Part shown: piece by piece, positions 34,641 to 44,644 of the stretch
Layout of the letters: the number at the start of each line of letters is the position of its first letter
How positions within the stretch are numbered: the first letter of the stretch is position 1
Assembly: GCA_019722365.1 (NCBI GenBank)
Contig: JADFUC010000886.1
Location: forward strand, 34,542 to 98,541
Direction of reading: 5' to 3'
From: Lithospermum erythrorhizon
Lineage: Eukaryota; Streptophyta; Magnoliopsida; Boraginales; Boraginaceae
DNA length: 64,000 bases
The notes under the pieces: generated by a model
Seen by the model: the letters and a program-made list of their open reading frames with translations, nothing else
The model's database searches: none
Told to the model about the DNA's origin: nothing
Position numbers and translations under genes: made by a program

Positions 34641-36008
34641 AAATAACCCGTTAAATGAGACGCATAATGGTATGACTCGAAGATAGTATAAATACTTTCG
34701 GAGTAAAATAGATATACGTAGATGAGTATTAAATGAGTAGTATTTTGTTACACGGATAATAATATAATTAGGATCGTTTTCATTAAATTTAATGATAAAA
34801 AGTGGAGAAAATGGCTTACCGCACCAAGCGGGACTGGAAACCTATATTAAGACCGCGTTCACCACACAAAAATCTTGTCATTCTTATCCTTTTCTCCTCT
34901 ATTTGGCCGAACATCATTATCATCTCCATCACCAATTTATTTTTTATTTTTTTCCTTCTTTGTCTTGTGAAATTCTCAAAACAATTTCAAGCTCTAAGTG
35001 ATTCTTACAATCATCTAAGCATTTAAGGTATATAAGACAACTCTTAAACTCTTCCTTTCATGTCTTAGAACATCTAGATGATATGTTATGTTGTTTTATA
35101 ATTTGAAAAGTTAGAAAAAATAAATATTATATTAAAGATTGAATCTTTATGTAGTTTATGATAGATTTAGAACCATATTTTGTTATGACCAATATATTGG
35201 AACATTTTTAGGAGTATATCATTGAGAGATAGCTATATTATGTATGGGTTTGATTTTGTTCTGTTTCCAATCTCGGTTTATATAAGAAAGAGAGGAAATA
35301 AATGAAGCCAAATATGTTCTAAAAATTATAAAATTATTTTTTTTAAGTAAGTATTGTCCATATGGAGTTGACTGTGTAAGAAGATTTTGATTTTGAAGTT
35401 GTTTTGTATATATTATAAATTTTGGAAGTTAAATGCTAGTGAAATGATATACAAATGAAACAAATATATAAATTTTCGAGAAATTTTAAAGTTGATTTGA
35501 TATTTATTTTGAATTATGAGATCCTAGAATAATAATAATCGAGGATTTAAATAAGAAAAATTATATTTTATTCTATAAAAATATTGACGATTTTGTTAGA
35601 CCATTTTACTACATTTTGAACTAGGATCATTAGCAAAGGGATTGTTGTATTATATTTGATCTTTATTTGGGATTTAATAGATATAAATGGGGAGGTTCTT
35701 AAGCGGAAATAAAATAACGTATATAATTACTTTTGGGATAGGAGTTGAGCCGGACTATACGTGAACTACCTCTGAGATATTTTAGTTGCTTTTGCTCGGC
35801 GTGAGTACAAATCTCGCGATAGGAGCGGCTTCGTATATATTTTAGTTATATATTTGGCATGTGTTTTTTCATGTGGTTATATTGGAATGTATATTGAGTT
35901 ATTGAGATTGATGTTATGAGATTGTTGTAGTTGTTATGATTATACTACGATTGTTGTGTGTGCTTGTGTTGCGTGTGGTTGTGTATTGTTTGTGGTTGGT
36001 GTGTTGTA
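34641..36008 (+). mobile_element. 3'-truncated gypsy-type LTR lodged in LTR copy B
   Basis: Starts TGAAATAACCCGTTAAATGA, then AAGATAGTATAAATAC, and contains GGAGTTGAGCCGGAC and GAGTACAAATCTCGCG near 35741-35818, all shared with the LTRs at 510 and 28.2 kb. It stops at about 36008, roughly 0.6-1 kb short of the family's 3' end. LTR copy B resumes there with about 225 bp missing, so a deletion removed the junction. Confidence 0.6.
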
Positions 36009-36009
36009 G

Positions 36010-36245
36010 AGCTCTATCGACCCGAGTCAGAGTTCGATTCGGCTCGGCTTATACCTTCTCCTATCAATATCCAAATGAAGTGTCCAGAGTCAGCCCAGTG
36101 AAGCATCTCACAAATCATTGTAAGCGTTTAGGGACTCATAGTTTGAACAATCGATCTGCTTCGATTTGATAAACCGATACGAAATTTTCCCTACAGTGAC
36201 TTTCATTTTGTACCTCCTATCATAAATAATTAAAATTCTTCTTTG
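36010..36245 (+). mobile_element. 3' end of LTR copy B
   Basis: Matches 20310-20560: AAGCATCTCACAAATCATTG, GTTTAGGGACTCATAGTTTG (36126-36145), and the CATAAATAATTAAAA end with CTTCTTTGCATT. Confidence 0.7.
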
Positions 36246-36249
36246 CATT

Positions 36250-37310
36250 ACAAAATTATTGCAAAAGTTTATTTTTACCTCATTTCATACTTATTACATA
36301 AATTTTCTTACACTTTCTATTTCATATCAACAAATTATTATGAAAATAACTGATCATATAAAAAAAAGAATTTAGATACTCTATTACATTTTCAGTGGCA
36401 CTACATTGAAATCATGAAAGATGTGTTGCTTTTTATGTTTTAAATTACTATATGAAAAATACACATCTCCAGTTTTAACATAAAACTCCATACAAGATAA
36501 ATGTCACACAACACATGTTCCAATCTTGTTTGAGGGGAGATTCCTATTACTTATAGAAGATGTATCATCAACTACAGACTACAGAGGAATGAAATGCCTC
36601 ATGTGAGATTATACTACCCTTCTCTTCCACCCAAATTTACAATGCAGTATAAGTTACTTGTACTATGAGTATCAGATAATGTGAAAATAATGGATGATGG
36701 CATGAAAAATGTACACTTAAATAAACAACGTAAAGGCGTAAAAACATTCAGGCTCCGTAACTATAGTTATGTTAATGTTTTACAAACATTTTCTTGATAT
36801 ACAATATATACATGAAACAACCAACAAACATGTCAATTGGCATCACAAGAGTAAATAAGGTTGCATACTATCCAGAAATAATTTAATGTAATGTTAATGT
36901 TAACCTCCAACAAATTGAAACTTCATAGTCCCATGTCTACTAGCATATCTTTATGCTATCTTATTCATTCATGCATTATCCTAGGAAGTTATATATTCTT
37001 TGTAACTGATATCTTCATCCATCAAAAACTACGCGTAAGGCAATCTTACTTTAATTTAACCACCTCACAGACCACAACTTGGATTGACTTACCAGTGTGT
37101 ACATAAGTGCGACGACAAATTTTCCATGAGAAGTCGATTTATAAATCCAGATAAACTAACTACTAACAAAATGTTTCTCATTAGATGTTTTTCATTAGAT
37201 GCCCAGGTAAATTAGTAGAGCCATAATTCAACTACTTATGGTTGTAGTTGATAAAATGTACAACAAACATGGAATTCTACCTAGGCAAAATCACCAACTT
37301 GTGTAACTCC
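36250..37310. other. Gene-flanking sequence, 3' of the UPF0496 gene
   Basis: AT-rich sequence without recognisable transposon landmarks and without an open frame worth calling. It is downstream of the minus-strand gene at 37311-38537 and so should contain its 3' UTR and polyadenylation site. I do not see a clear AATAAA on the minus strand close to the stop. Confidence 0.5.
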
Positions 37311-38537
37311 TCAGAATAGCATACCACCTCCACGGCTAGAGTTCTCGGGATAATTTATGATCCTCCTCAAAATCACAGCTTTTGCTCTTTGTATATGCCT
37401 GCTACACTTATCTGTATTCAGACTCAAATCTTGAATAGTATTCATAAATAAATCCATGTTTTTCCTGATTTCCTCGACAGCAATCATCACCGCCTCATCT
37501 CCCCTCATAGCAAAATCAGCATTCTGCATAATTGCCTCAATTTCAATCTGCAACCGATCTACAAGCACTCGTATGCTATCCATATCCTTTATGAGAATGT
37601 AATTCCCAAGTTGCATATTCAAGATGATCTCCCTCTGCCCTCTTATCTCCTTCTCACATTTGCCCCAAAGAAAGTTAATCCACTTCCCCATTGACCCTAA
37701 TGGCACTGTTGCTGCAGCAGCCAATGCTGTCACCACCGGTGGGGCAGTAATTGCCGCGGCCACCACAGAGATAACTATAACTCCAACAATTGTAGCAACA
37801 AATATCATATTCGAAACCCGCCTCCATGTCTTAATTGACTTCAACCTCTTATCCAATTTCATCTTTTTAGCTTGCAATTTCTCCAACATCGAAATTTGTT
37901 GAGCATAAACCGTCTGGAAAGTGGAAAAAAACTCTTGAGTAAAAGGGTCACCAGCATTCTTGAAATTCCTTAATTCCTCCAAAGTCTTCTCATAAGCATC
38001 CTCACTCCTAACAGATGTCGAAGACGAGGACGAAGATGACAATTCTTGATGCTCTTGTCCAAATCTAACTAGTGCCATTTGGAGTATACTCTGACTATGC
38101 AAAGCCCTTTTGATACGCCCTAAACGTGCAGTACAAAAATCAAGGGTACTCAAGCTATTCTCAAAGTAATCATTAACAAATCCAAACAATTCTTGATTTT
38201 TCCAAATATCTTCCCTAGATTTAAGTATAACATTAACAACTTCTTGGTTCATTTCAAGCAAACATTCAGTAACTTCACGAAGAGAGTCTAGTGAGAGGGA
38301 CCTAACCTCAATTCCAACAGCTATGGAATTGATAGCTCTAGTTGTCCTAGCATGAAGTGTGGCATCAAACTTCTGTAGGTCTGGATCAGCTCTACATGCT
38401 GCTTCATATGAACCCAGATCTGCTTTCACTTCAACACTTGACTTCTTAATATTTTTTGCTAGTGGTGGTGATGGTGGTGGTGGTGATGGTGGAGTGGTGG
38501 TGCTACTCTCCCCTCTTTTGCTAGATTTGCTGCCCAT
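37311..38537 (-). CDS. UPF0496 (DUF677, AT14A-like) membrane-associated protein
   Basis: Intact 408-codon single-exon frame, the only one in the window that is clearly a cellular gene. The start ATG has A at -3 and G at +4, a good plant context. The protein begins MGSKSSKRG, where Gly2 and Ser6 fit an N-myristoylation signal. A proline run (residues 16-25) and a Ser-rich stretch (167-175) lie in the loops. The DUF677 domain covers about 35-395, largely helical: a heptad-rich helix at 205-236 precedes a hydrophobic segment at 244-280 that fits one or two membrane passes. Length is usual for the family. AT14A, a relative in Arabidopsis, has been described as integrin-like, linking plasma membrane and cytoskeleton; most members are uncharacterised. 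Myristoylation and membrane placement are inferences from sequence. Confidence 0.92.
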   Translation of the reverse strand: MGSKSSKRGESSTTTPPSPPPPSPPLAKNIKKSSVEVKADLGSYEAACRADPDLQKFDATLHARTTRAINSIAVGIEVRSLSLDSLREVTECLLEMNQEVVNVILKSREDIWKNQELFGFVNDYFENSLSTLDFCTARLGRIKRALHSQSILQMALVRFGQEHQELSSSSSSSTSVRSEDAYEKTLEELRNFKNAGDPFTQEFFSTFQTVYAQQISMLEKLQAKKMKLDKRLKSIKTWRRVSNMIFVATIVGVIVISVVAAAITAPPVVTALAAAATVPLGSMGKWINFLWGKCEKEIRGQREIILNMQLGNYILIKDMDSIRVLVDRLQIEIEAIMQNADFAMRGDEAVMIAVEEIRKNMDLFMNTIQDLSLNTDKCSRHIQRAKAVILRRIINYPENSSRGGGMLF

Positions 38538-38550
38538 TCTTGAATTGAAT

Positions 38551-38630
38551 TGTTACAAAACTTAGTACTTGTGAAAAAAGATTGTAACTCTTGAAAATAT
38601 TGTTACAAAATATGGTATTTGTGAAAAGAC
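38551..38630. repeat. 50-bp-spaced direct repeat in the gene's 5' leader
   Basis: The words TGTTACAAAACTTAGTACTT and TGTTACAAAATATGGTATTT, each followed by GTGAAAA, occur at 38551 and 38601. They lie 14-93 bp upstream of the ATG (minus strand), so they fall in the 5' UTR or proximal promoter. Confidence 0.75.
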
Positions 38631-38639
38631 TCTATTTTT

Positions 38640-38669
38640 CAAAATCACCAGAGGGAAATGGTGATTTTG
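38640..38669. promoter_or_regulatory. Perfect 10-bp inverted repeat upstream of the UPF0496 gene
   Basis: CAAAATCACC and GGTGATTTTG, separated by 10 bp, form a perfect stem about 103-132 bp upstream of the ATG. It could fold as a hairpin in a 5' leader or act as a dyad binding site. Function unknown. Confidence 0.5.
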
Positions 38670-38699
38670 AGGTAAGAATGTTGAAGATGAATTAGTCAA

Positions 38700-39180
38700 C
38701 TGTTGGACTAGAGGTGAGGAAGTGAGGATGGAGATCTTGGGAGAATGAGGTCAACACTCAACGGTAGACGATTTGTAATAAAAATCTACGTAGAATTAAT
38801 GTAAGTGGTGGAGTTAGGACTTTCAACGAGTCGAGGTGGAACCTGGATCGAGTATATCATTGCCTAGATTCGATTAGAAAATTTCGAGTAGAAAATTCGA
38901 TTCGACTCGAAAAGTTCGAGAGTCACAAAAATAACACAGTTCAGCAAAAAAAAAAGCTTCAGATCAAATTGTCAAAACTTCGATCCGAATCTGATCGAAT
39001 TGTCCAAAACAAAATTACTCGACCTCCTTTGATATTGCATGTTCATATTACATTTTTGATTCCCAAAGACTACTTCAACATCAGTTCAAAATAATGTTTA
39101 AAATGCAATTCACAACTTCTCAACAAAAACAACTACTGCAATAATAACATTCAAAATACTATTAGTCTTCAACATATCAA
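38700..39180. other. Upstream flank of the UPF0496 gene
   Basis: No gene. It holds a stretch with repeated TTCGATT and CTCGAAAA words (38866-38920). No TATA box could be fixed with confidence on the minus strand. Confidence 0.4.
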
Positions 39181-39183
39181 GTT

Positions 39184-39370
39184 CTATGAACTTTTTTTTG
39201 GCTTCCTTGGCACCTTATTCTTCGTTTCTACTTGAGCCTTCTTGGATGATTTGGTTTGAGCATGGACATCTTTAGAAGTTTGAGCTGCTTTTGTAGGTCT
39301 TGATATCTTCTTATTTGTAGGAACAATTTGAGTTGTGGCTGCATCAAAAGAAATTTGTTTACCATAAACA
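39184..39370 (-). pseudogene. Unassigned lysine-rich C-terminal coding fragment
   Basis: On the minus strand one frame is open for about 60 codons and ends at a stop at 39184. It reads GKQISFDAATTQIVPTNKKI, then a Lys-rich segment ending KVPRKPKKSS. It lacks an ATG and would be the last exon or the tail of something larger. I do not recognise the protein. It lies about 350 bp from hAT transposase sequence on the same strand, so it may be transposon-derived. Confidence 0.3.
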
Positions 39371-39699
39371 TGATAGATGTTGAATAAACTAGTATAAAAC
39401 AGAATAGGTCCTGATATCTTCTCGCCTTGAGAATAAATATATGGAATACCGTGGAATTAACTGTCAAGCATATTATATTCATACAAAAAGAATCTTATTC
39501 AATGAATCATTAACCTGAAATACAACATTTAAACAAATATATAAAACAACAAAACATACACTGACAAATTTAAATAATAAGTAGTTGCCCATGTTTGATT
39601 CTAATGTAAATACGCTTCTTTAATCAATCTCCTCCACTTAGAAAGCAAAACCTGATTGTGTAGGCCCTCGTAGATGCTCTCTTGATTTCCTTTTCCCAG

Positions 39700-40086
39700 C
39701 AGGTAGAAGATGAAATTTGTTTAGTTTTTCACCACCTTGTCGCCTCCCCGCGCCCTTTTTCATCATCAAATATTTTAGCATATTGATTATACAATTCCTC
39801 AAATTTTGTCTCTACATACTTCATATTCTCTTGTAGAAAATCACAAGGAAATATATCATTAAACGCAAAAGCTATCATCCCCTTCTTGTATCTTGGATCC
39901 AACATAGAACCAAATGACAACAATAAGTCCTGATGACCCGATCTTTCATTACTTCTCGATACGTCTATGTGCCATCAATTTCATATGTTTCGTTTTACTT
40001 TCATCCAATTGTTCATTGATCAAAAACTTAATCCTAGACAATTCCGACAGAAACATGTTGACAGTGGGATAATTACTTCCACTAAT
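39700..40086 (-). pseudogene. hAT-family transposase remnant
   Basis: Minus-strand frames give YPTVNMFLSELSRIKFLINE at about 40080-40010, a KHMKLMAHR segment near 39970, and SFGSMLDPRYKKGMIAFAFN at about 39920-39860. The last is the highly conserved LDPRYKxxxxxF segment of plant BED-finger hAT transposases (RICESLEEPER-like), and the order is right. The C-terminal dimerisation domain is not visible downstream, and the 5' part is cut off by the LTR at 40087. Two frames are needed, so the gene is broken. Confidence 0.7.
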
Positions 40087-41203
40087 TGTAATAACCAGTC
40101 CCGAAATTTAAAATATGATTAAATGTCGAATTATTAAAATGTGATATTTTAAAAGTTGAATATTATGATAACATTTCTTGAGCTAGAACTACTTTATCGT
40201 TAGAATTGAACTCGGGAGAATTTCCTATTCGGTTTTAAAAAAGATTTCGCTCTATCTAGTTGTTATCGCTGAGATTGGGTCAAAGTCAAATCTCTGACTC
40301 TCACAGTGTCCCCACCCCTTCTTTCCTCATTCGACGAGACCCCAATACTCCCCCACTTTCGATTTTTTCATTTTCTTCCCTCGGTTGGCAGTTTTGGGGG
40401 TTTTAGCATTTTAGATTCTCTCAAACATTCCTTATCTTCCGGTAAGAAAGGTCGAACCTTTTTCAAGTTTTATCGGGTTTTTGGTGAGTTGACTTTTAGT
40501 TGACTTTTACTATTTCGGTTTAAATTGCAATAATAAGTTCTTAGACCCTTAAATTAGTTGTTTTAGAGTTAAATTGGAAGATTGTTGAGTATTTCATGAA
40601 TTGTGGAAGGTTTGACTTGGTTGATTTTCGAGTTGACTTTTTCAAAACGGTTTTAAAATGGTATAAGTATGTTCTTGGACCTTTATTATAGCTGTTTTGA
40701 GGGAAAAGTTGTGATTTATAAGTTGTTGGAAGAAATATGTTGAAATTAGTTTTGTTAGGCTTGAGTAGTAAATGGGTTTGAAATTAAAGATGGCTAGAAA
40801 TGGATAGTTTGTGAACTTAAAGTTGGAGTAATGTTATAATGAGAACATTCGTTGGGTTATTTTGGAAGTATAAATATGAGTAAGTAAGTAAGTAAGAAGG
40901 CTATATTACTAGTTGTATATTATAAGTAGTAATTATAATTTTGAATGCTTGTTTAGGCGTTGATCGTGGGAAAGATTCGTTGTTGTGATTGCGTGGAGTT
41001 TATATAGCTAGCCGAGGTGAGTAGTTATCTCACGGGTGTTTATATATGTATTTACTTGAATTGTGTGAGCTATGATATTGTTTGTGTGATTACTTGAGAC
41101 TTATATATGTGAATATTATTGATTGTGATTGATATTTGAGCATGATATTACTTGAGACTTACATATTTAATGCATATCAAGCATATTTTTTCTATTGTTC
41201 CGA
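40087..41203 (+). mobile_element. Gypsy-type LTR, 3'-truncated
   Basis: Starts TGTAATAACCAGTCCCG immediately beside the hAT fragment. It shows the family landmarks GTTGACTTTTACTATTTCGG near 40499 and GGTGAGTAGTTATCTCACGG at 41016-41035. It runs into a MITE-like element at about 41204 and I cannot find its 3' end. An unrelated open frame at 40306-40503 lies in the leader region. Confidence 0.6.
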
Positions 41204-41212
41204 CCCTGTATC

Positions 41213-42020
41213 AGGGGCGGATCTAGCCAATTGGAGGTGATGGTTCGAAATATACATTTAAAAAAATTTAAATAATTTTTATACTATTAATAAAGAATTT
41301 GTAAGGATCTAACCAATTGGAGGTCATGGTTTGAAATATACATTTAAAAAAATTTGAACAATTTTTGTACAATTAATAAAGAATTTGTAAAAAATCCTAT
41401 TTTGGAATAAGAAAATTTTCTAAAATGAGTAAATATTGTCTTAAATTGATCCTTCAAACATTGTATATATTGTGATTCAATTGTAACAAAGTATCAAAAC
41501 GAATTTATAGTGGTTAAGCTGATAGTGAATTGATAAAAAAAAACCTTGGTGACTACTGAGAGTTGAAGTCAAGATGTTGAGGATAACTTTAAAACATACT
41601 TACCAACTAAGCTATCAACATTTTTTATGGGTTGATTGAACCCCCATGAACATAGTGGGATCCGCCCCTAGTCATTGTCTGTTATTTTTTCAATATTAAT
41701 TGATTAACAATTTATTATATGTTAAGGTGTTATTTTTTAGAGGGGTTGGCTCATAATTCCGAACTAAAATAAAAAACAAATCATCCAAAATTAATTAACA
41801 AAGTAGTCCAAAAACATATAAATCGACATGTTTAATAACATACGATATTCAATAAAGTAAAGTTATCTCCTAATAAAATCTAACAAGGTCAGTCTCATGT
41901 TAGAGTTTTGTTATCTACTTATAGAAAAATAACCAAAAAAATATTATTATTAATTTTTTTTTTTTGAAAAATAGTGGTGGTTCACTTGAACCACTATGAA
42001 CACCATGGGATCCGCCCATG
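41213..42020. mobile_element. MITE-like element(s) with GGGGCGGATC termini
   Basis: It starts AGGGGCGGATCTAGCC and ends with GGGATCCGCCCATG at 42007-42020. An internal end of the same kind, GGGATCCGCCCCTAG, lies at 41659-41673. This suggests two overlapping or nested copies. Possible 9-bp flanks are CCCTGTATC and CACTGTATT (7 of 9 match). A ~90-bp tandem duplication (41216-41300 and 41306-41395) lies at the left end. No transposase. The gggttcgaac/ccccatg words near the ends are typical of a widespread plant DNA-MITE type. Confidence 0.6.
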
Positions 42021-42110
42021 CACTGTATTAAATGTTATTGTAAGTCAACGATATTTACTTTTGTCTATTCAATTCACTTAGTTTTGTTAAATCGTAATTA
42101 TTATTTTAAT

Positions 42111-42371
42111 TAAATAAATTTACTATTTTATTATCTTAGAAGCATTCTACTGACAATTGATAAGATCAATACAACTATTGATATATATCACTGGGAAGTG
42201 GTGTTTCAGGGTTATGAGGAGGTAAAGTTGAAGACTATCATGCCTGTTTAATGAAAAACTGGTTGGCTTTAACTACCATGCGAAGCATTTTAAGTAAACA
42301 AATTTATTATTTTGTTATCTTAGAAGTATTTTATTGATAATTGATAAGATCAATACAACTATTGATATATT
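42111..42371 (+). repeat. 76-bp direct repeats around a 110-bp spacer
   Basis: AAATAAATTTACTATTTTAT at 42111 and AAACAAATTTATTATTTTGT at 42296 both continue through TTATCTTAGAAG to AACTATTGATATAT. The 110 bp between has a different composition (GGGAAGTGGTGTTTCAGGG). Confidence 0.75.
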
Positions 42372-43433
42372 CATTAATTAAAGACTTAATGGTAAAACTC
42401 TTATATTAATTAATTAATATCTAAAAGTTTTTAATAATAAATACAGTACTTAAAAAGAGAGGTGTATAAAATTCAAAAAGGGCGGCTGACAAGTTTTTTA
42501 ATGGCCAAATTGACCAGTTCTCTTGTCGTTCATTCCCGGAAATGATAAAAAAGAGATTTTTCAAGTTTTCTAGAATAATCCAAAACATATTTGGGCGACA
42601 ATCATCAAGTTATTTATATCCTACTTATATATTGTTTAAAAGTTGCACCGTACTCCCTTATATTATTTAATTAGCACCGTATTCTCATGTATTATTTTAA
42701 ATATTGTAAACTCTCCCCATTATTAACTCTCCCCAATACAGGAGGGTTTGTGCAATTTACCCAATATCAACATGGATAAATGTTGTTAGAATGTTTTTAG
42801 TACGGAGAGATTGTAATTCCATTTACTATGTAAGTCCAATGATAAACTATAGCATTTGTTTTAATGTTTTATTGTCTAAAAAAAGAGTTTCAATATTTGA
42901 TGGAGTAAAAGAATTTATCTTCTCTGACTATAAGATATAATAAAATAATTTTAAATGGCTCCCTACACTTTTTATTTATTGTTAGGTAGCAGATATTGTA
43001 TGCACTCTGTTAAAGCATGCATGTGAAGCTCATGTGGGAATGTGAAGCTTAATCTTGTGAAGCTAAACTTGGAGAACAAGAAAAAGGAAGGGTGAATAAG
43101 TGGACAGATTCGACGTACTGAATCATCATTAATGAATATCTAATTTATTATATTTTAATATTTTTTCTTGGGAAATAAATAATTACAAATAGGCAAGCAA
43201 TTAATGTGGTAATGTATATGGGGAGGCTGGCCTGGCATGAGAAATGTATTGAAGGTTGAGCGGTACAAATCGACGAATATAAGTCTTCGTTTGGTGATGA
43301 GTTATGGATGATGACGGGATCATGGGTTGATGCTCACGGTAAAGAGACAAGAACTTTGTGTAGGGACGCAATCAGATTTGGGTGAACGTATCATCCGAGG
43401 TTATTGGGTGAGGTCAAAATCGGAGTGAGATGA
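42372..43433. other. Unassigned AT-rich sequence
   Basis: No gene or known element is recognised. Three GTGAAGCT words recur at about 43022-43065. Confidence 0.4.
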
Positions 43434-43715
43434 TGTAACGAGCGCCCAAAAAACCGAAGTCGGTACGTTATTAGATTGGATGGAGTGGCCTCCTGAGCCA
43501 CTACGGGTCTTTCGACACGTTTTTTCTCCACTCACGTGCACGAGAAAGCTTCTTAGTGGGTCACCCATCCCAAAATTACCCCAAGTCAAGCACGCTTAAC
43601 ATTGGAGTTCTTATAAGATGAGCTTCCGAAAAGAACATGCATTTTGGTGGTATAAGTAGTAACAATCAAATCATATCAAATATATCACACTCACATTTTT
43701 GGATCGGGTATTACA
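43434..43715 (-). mobile_element. Cassandra-like LTR with 5S rRNA-derived segment
   Basis: Read on the minus strand, this 282-bp unit starts TGTAATACCCGATCC and ends GGGCGCTCGTTACA. Within it, 43612-43545 reads like the internal promoter of plant 5S rRNA: GAACTCCAATGTTAAGCGTG, then CTTG, then GGGATGGGTGACCC and AAGAAGCTTTCTCGTG. Only the internal region with Box A and Box C is present; the start of the 5S gene is absent. This is the diagnostic feature of Cassandra TRIM elements. On the upstream side (minus strand) a polypurine tract AAGTGGTGGAGG abuts the LTR, so it is the 3' LTR. The rest of the element is cut off by a copia LTR near 43782. Confidence 0.7.
43545..43612 (-). promoter_or_regulatory. 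5S-like RNA polymerase III internal promoter
   Basis: Box A-like GTTAAGCGTGCTTG (43601-43586 region) and the Box C-like GATGGGTGACC (43570-43557) keep 5S order, with the intermediate element degraded (TAATTTTG). Confidence 0.6.
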
Positions 43716-43781
43716 ACCTCCACCACTTAAATTCTCAACGTCCTCGTTGAGCCACGTCAAATTCAGGACCGTACGATCAAG

Positions 43782-44640
43782 TGTGAGATTCACAAAATTT
43801 GTTCACTGCGCATCGAAAGGTGGCTCCCGCATTTTTGGTCTAGGTTAACTATGGTAATTTGTATTTTCGGTTTCTAGTGATAAATATCATCCTTTAAATT
43901 TGGTAATTGTAATTATCTTATTTAATTGATATTTTATTTTATAAGTAAATCTCTTTTATTATTTATCCTTTTAGTATTAATTTATTGAAAGAGATAAACA
44001 TGATAACGTTTATCTAGTATTAAATATATTTTAATGTAGTTACTTGCAAGTAATTATATTATCATATATGTATAAATAATTATTGAGCACATGTTATATG
44101 TATTAATTAATTTTAATTTATATTTTACATGGATAATGTGATGATTATGATTATCTATTTTCACTTTATATATTTACTATATATCCATGTAATGTGATGT
44201 ATTTTATTTAAATATATATATTTGGTGTGGGAATGGAAAGAAGGTATATATATGACCCTAGTCTTGTATTTATTTTAAATACGGTATGCGAACCGTTTAT
44301 ACGCTGTAAACGACCTACTGAGTTGTATTTAAATTTTTGTATTTATTTTCTGTATCCCTACAAGCCTGTGTGCTGTCTAAGTTGGGATAGTAGATTTTAT
44401 GTACTACCATGGAGGCATTAAAGATAGCACTCCACATGGACATCACTTGGAGAACTTGAAAGTTTCTAGATGCTACAAATATTGAAGATACAAGACTGCA
44501 GTTAGTTTAAGTATTATAATAGATAGTATTATTTTAAGGGTCATATCATACCTAAATGTATTTATTATTTGTGTTTATTTTTATGTTTGTATATATTTTC
44601 TTGAGTATCTACATAGTATTTGTTGAAATACAAATGGTAA
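43782..44640 (+). mobile_element. Copia LTR (family of the 52.4-53.6 kb LTR)
   Basis: Starts near TGTGAGATTCACAAAATTTG and shares blocks with the inverted LTR at 52425-53590: a TTATTTATCCTTTTA word near 43958, and a late run ACATCACTTGGAGAACTTG at about 44440 with GTCATATCATACCTAAATGT near 44540. It is followed by copia 5' internal sequence. The left border is approximate. Confidence 0.5.
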
Positions 44641-44644
44641 ATAA

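Noticed and set aside
37624..37902. 92-codon plus-strand ORF within the UPF0496 gene
   Set aside because: Antisense shadow of the hydrophobic segment of the real gene.
43545..43612. 5S rRNA gene
   Set aside because: Only the internal promoter part resembles 5S; the first ~50 bases are absent and the segment sits inside LTR termini.
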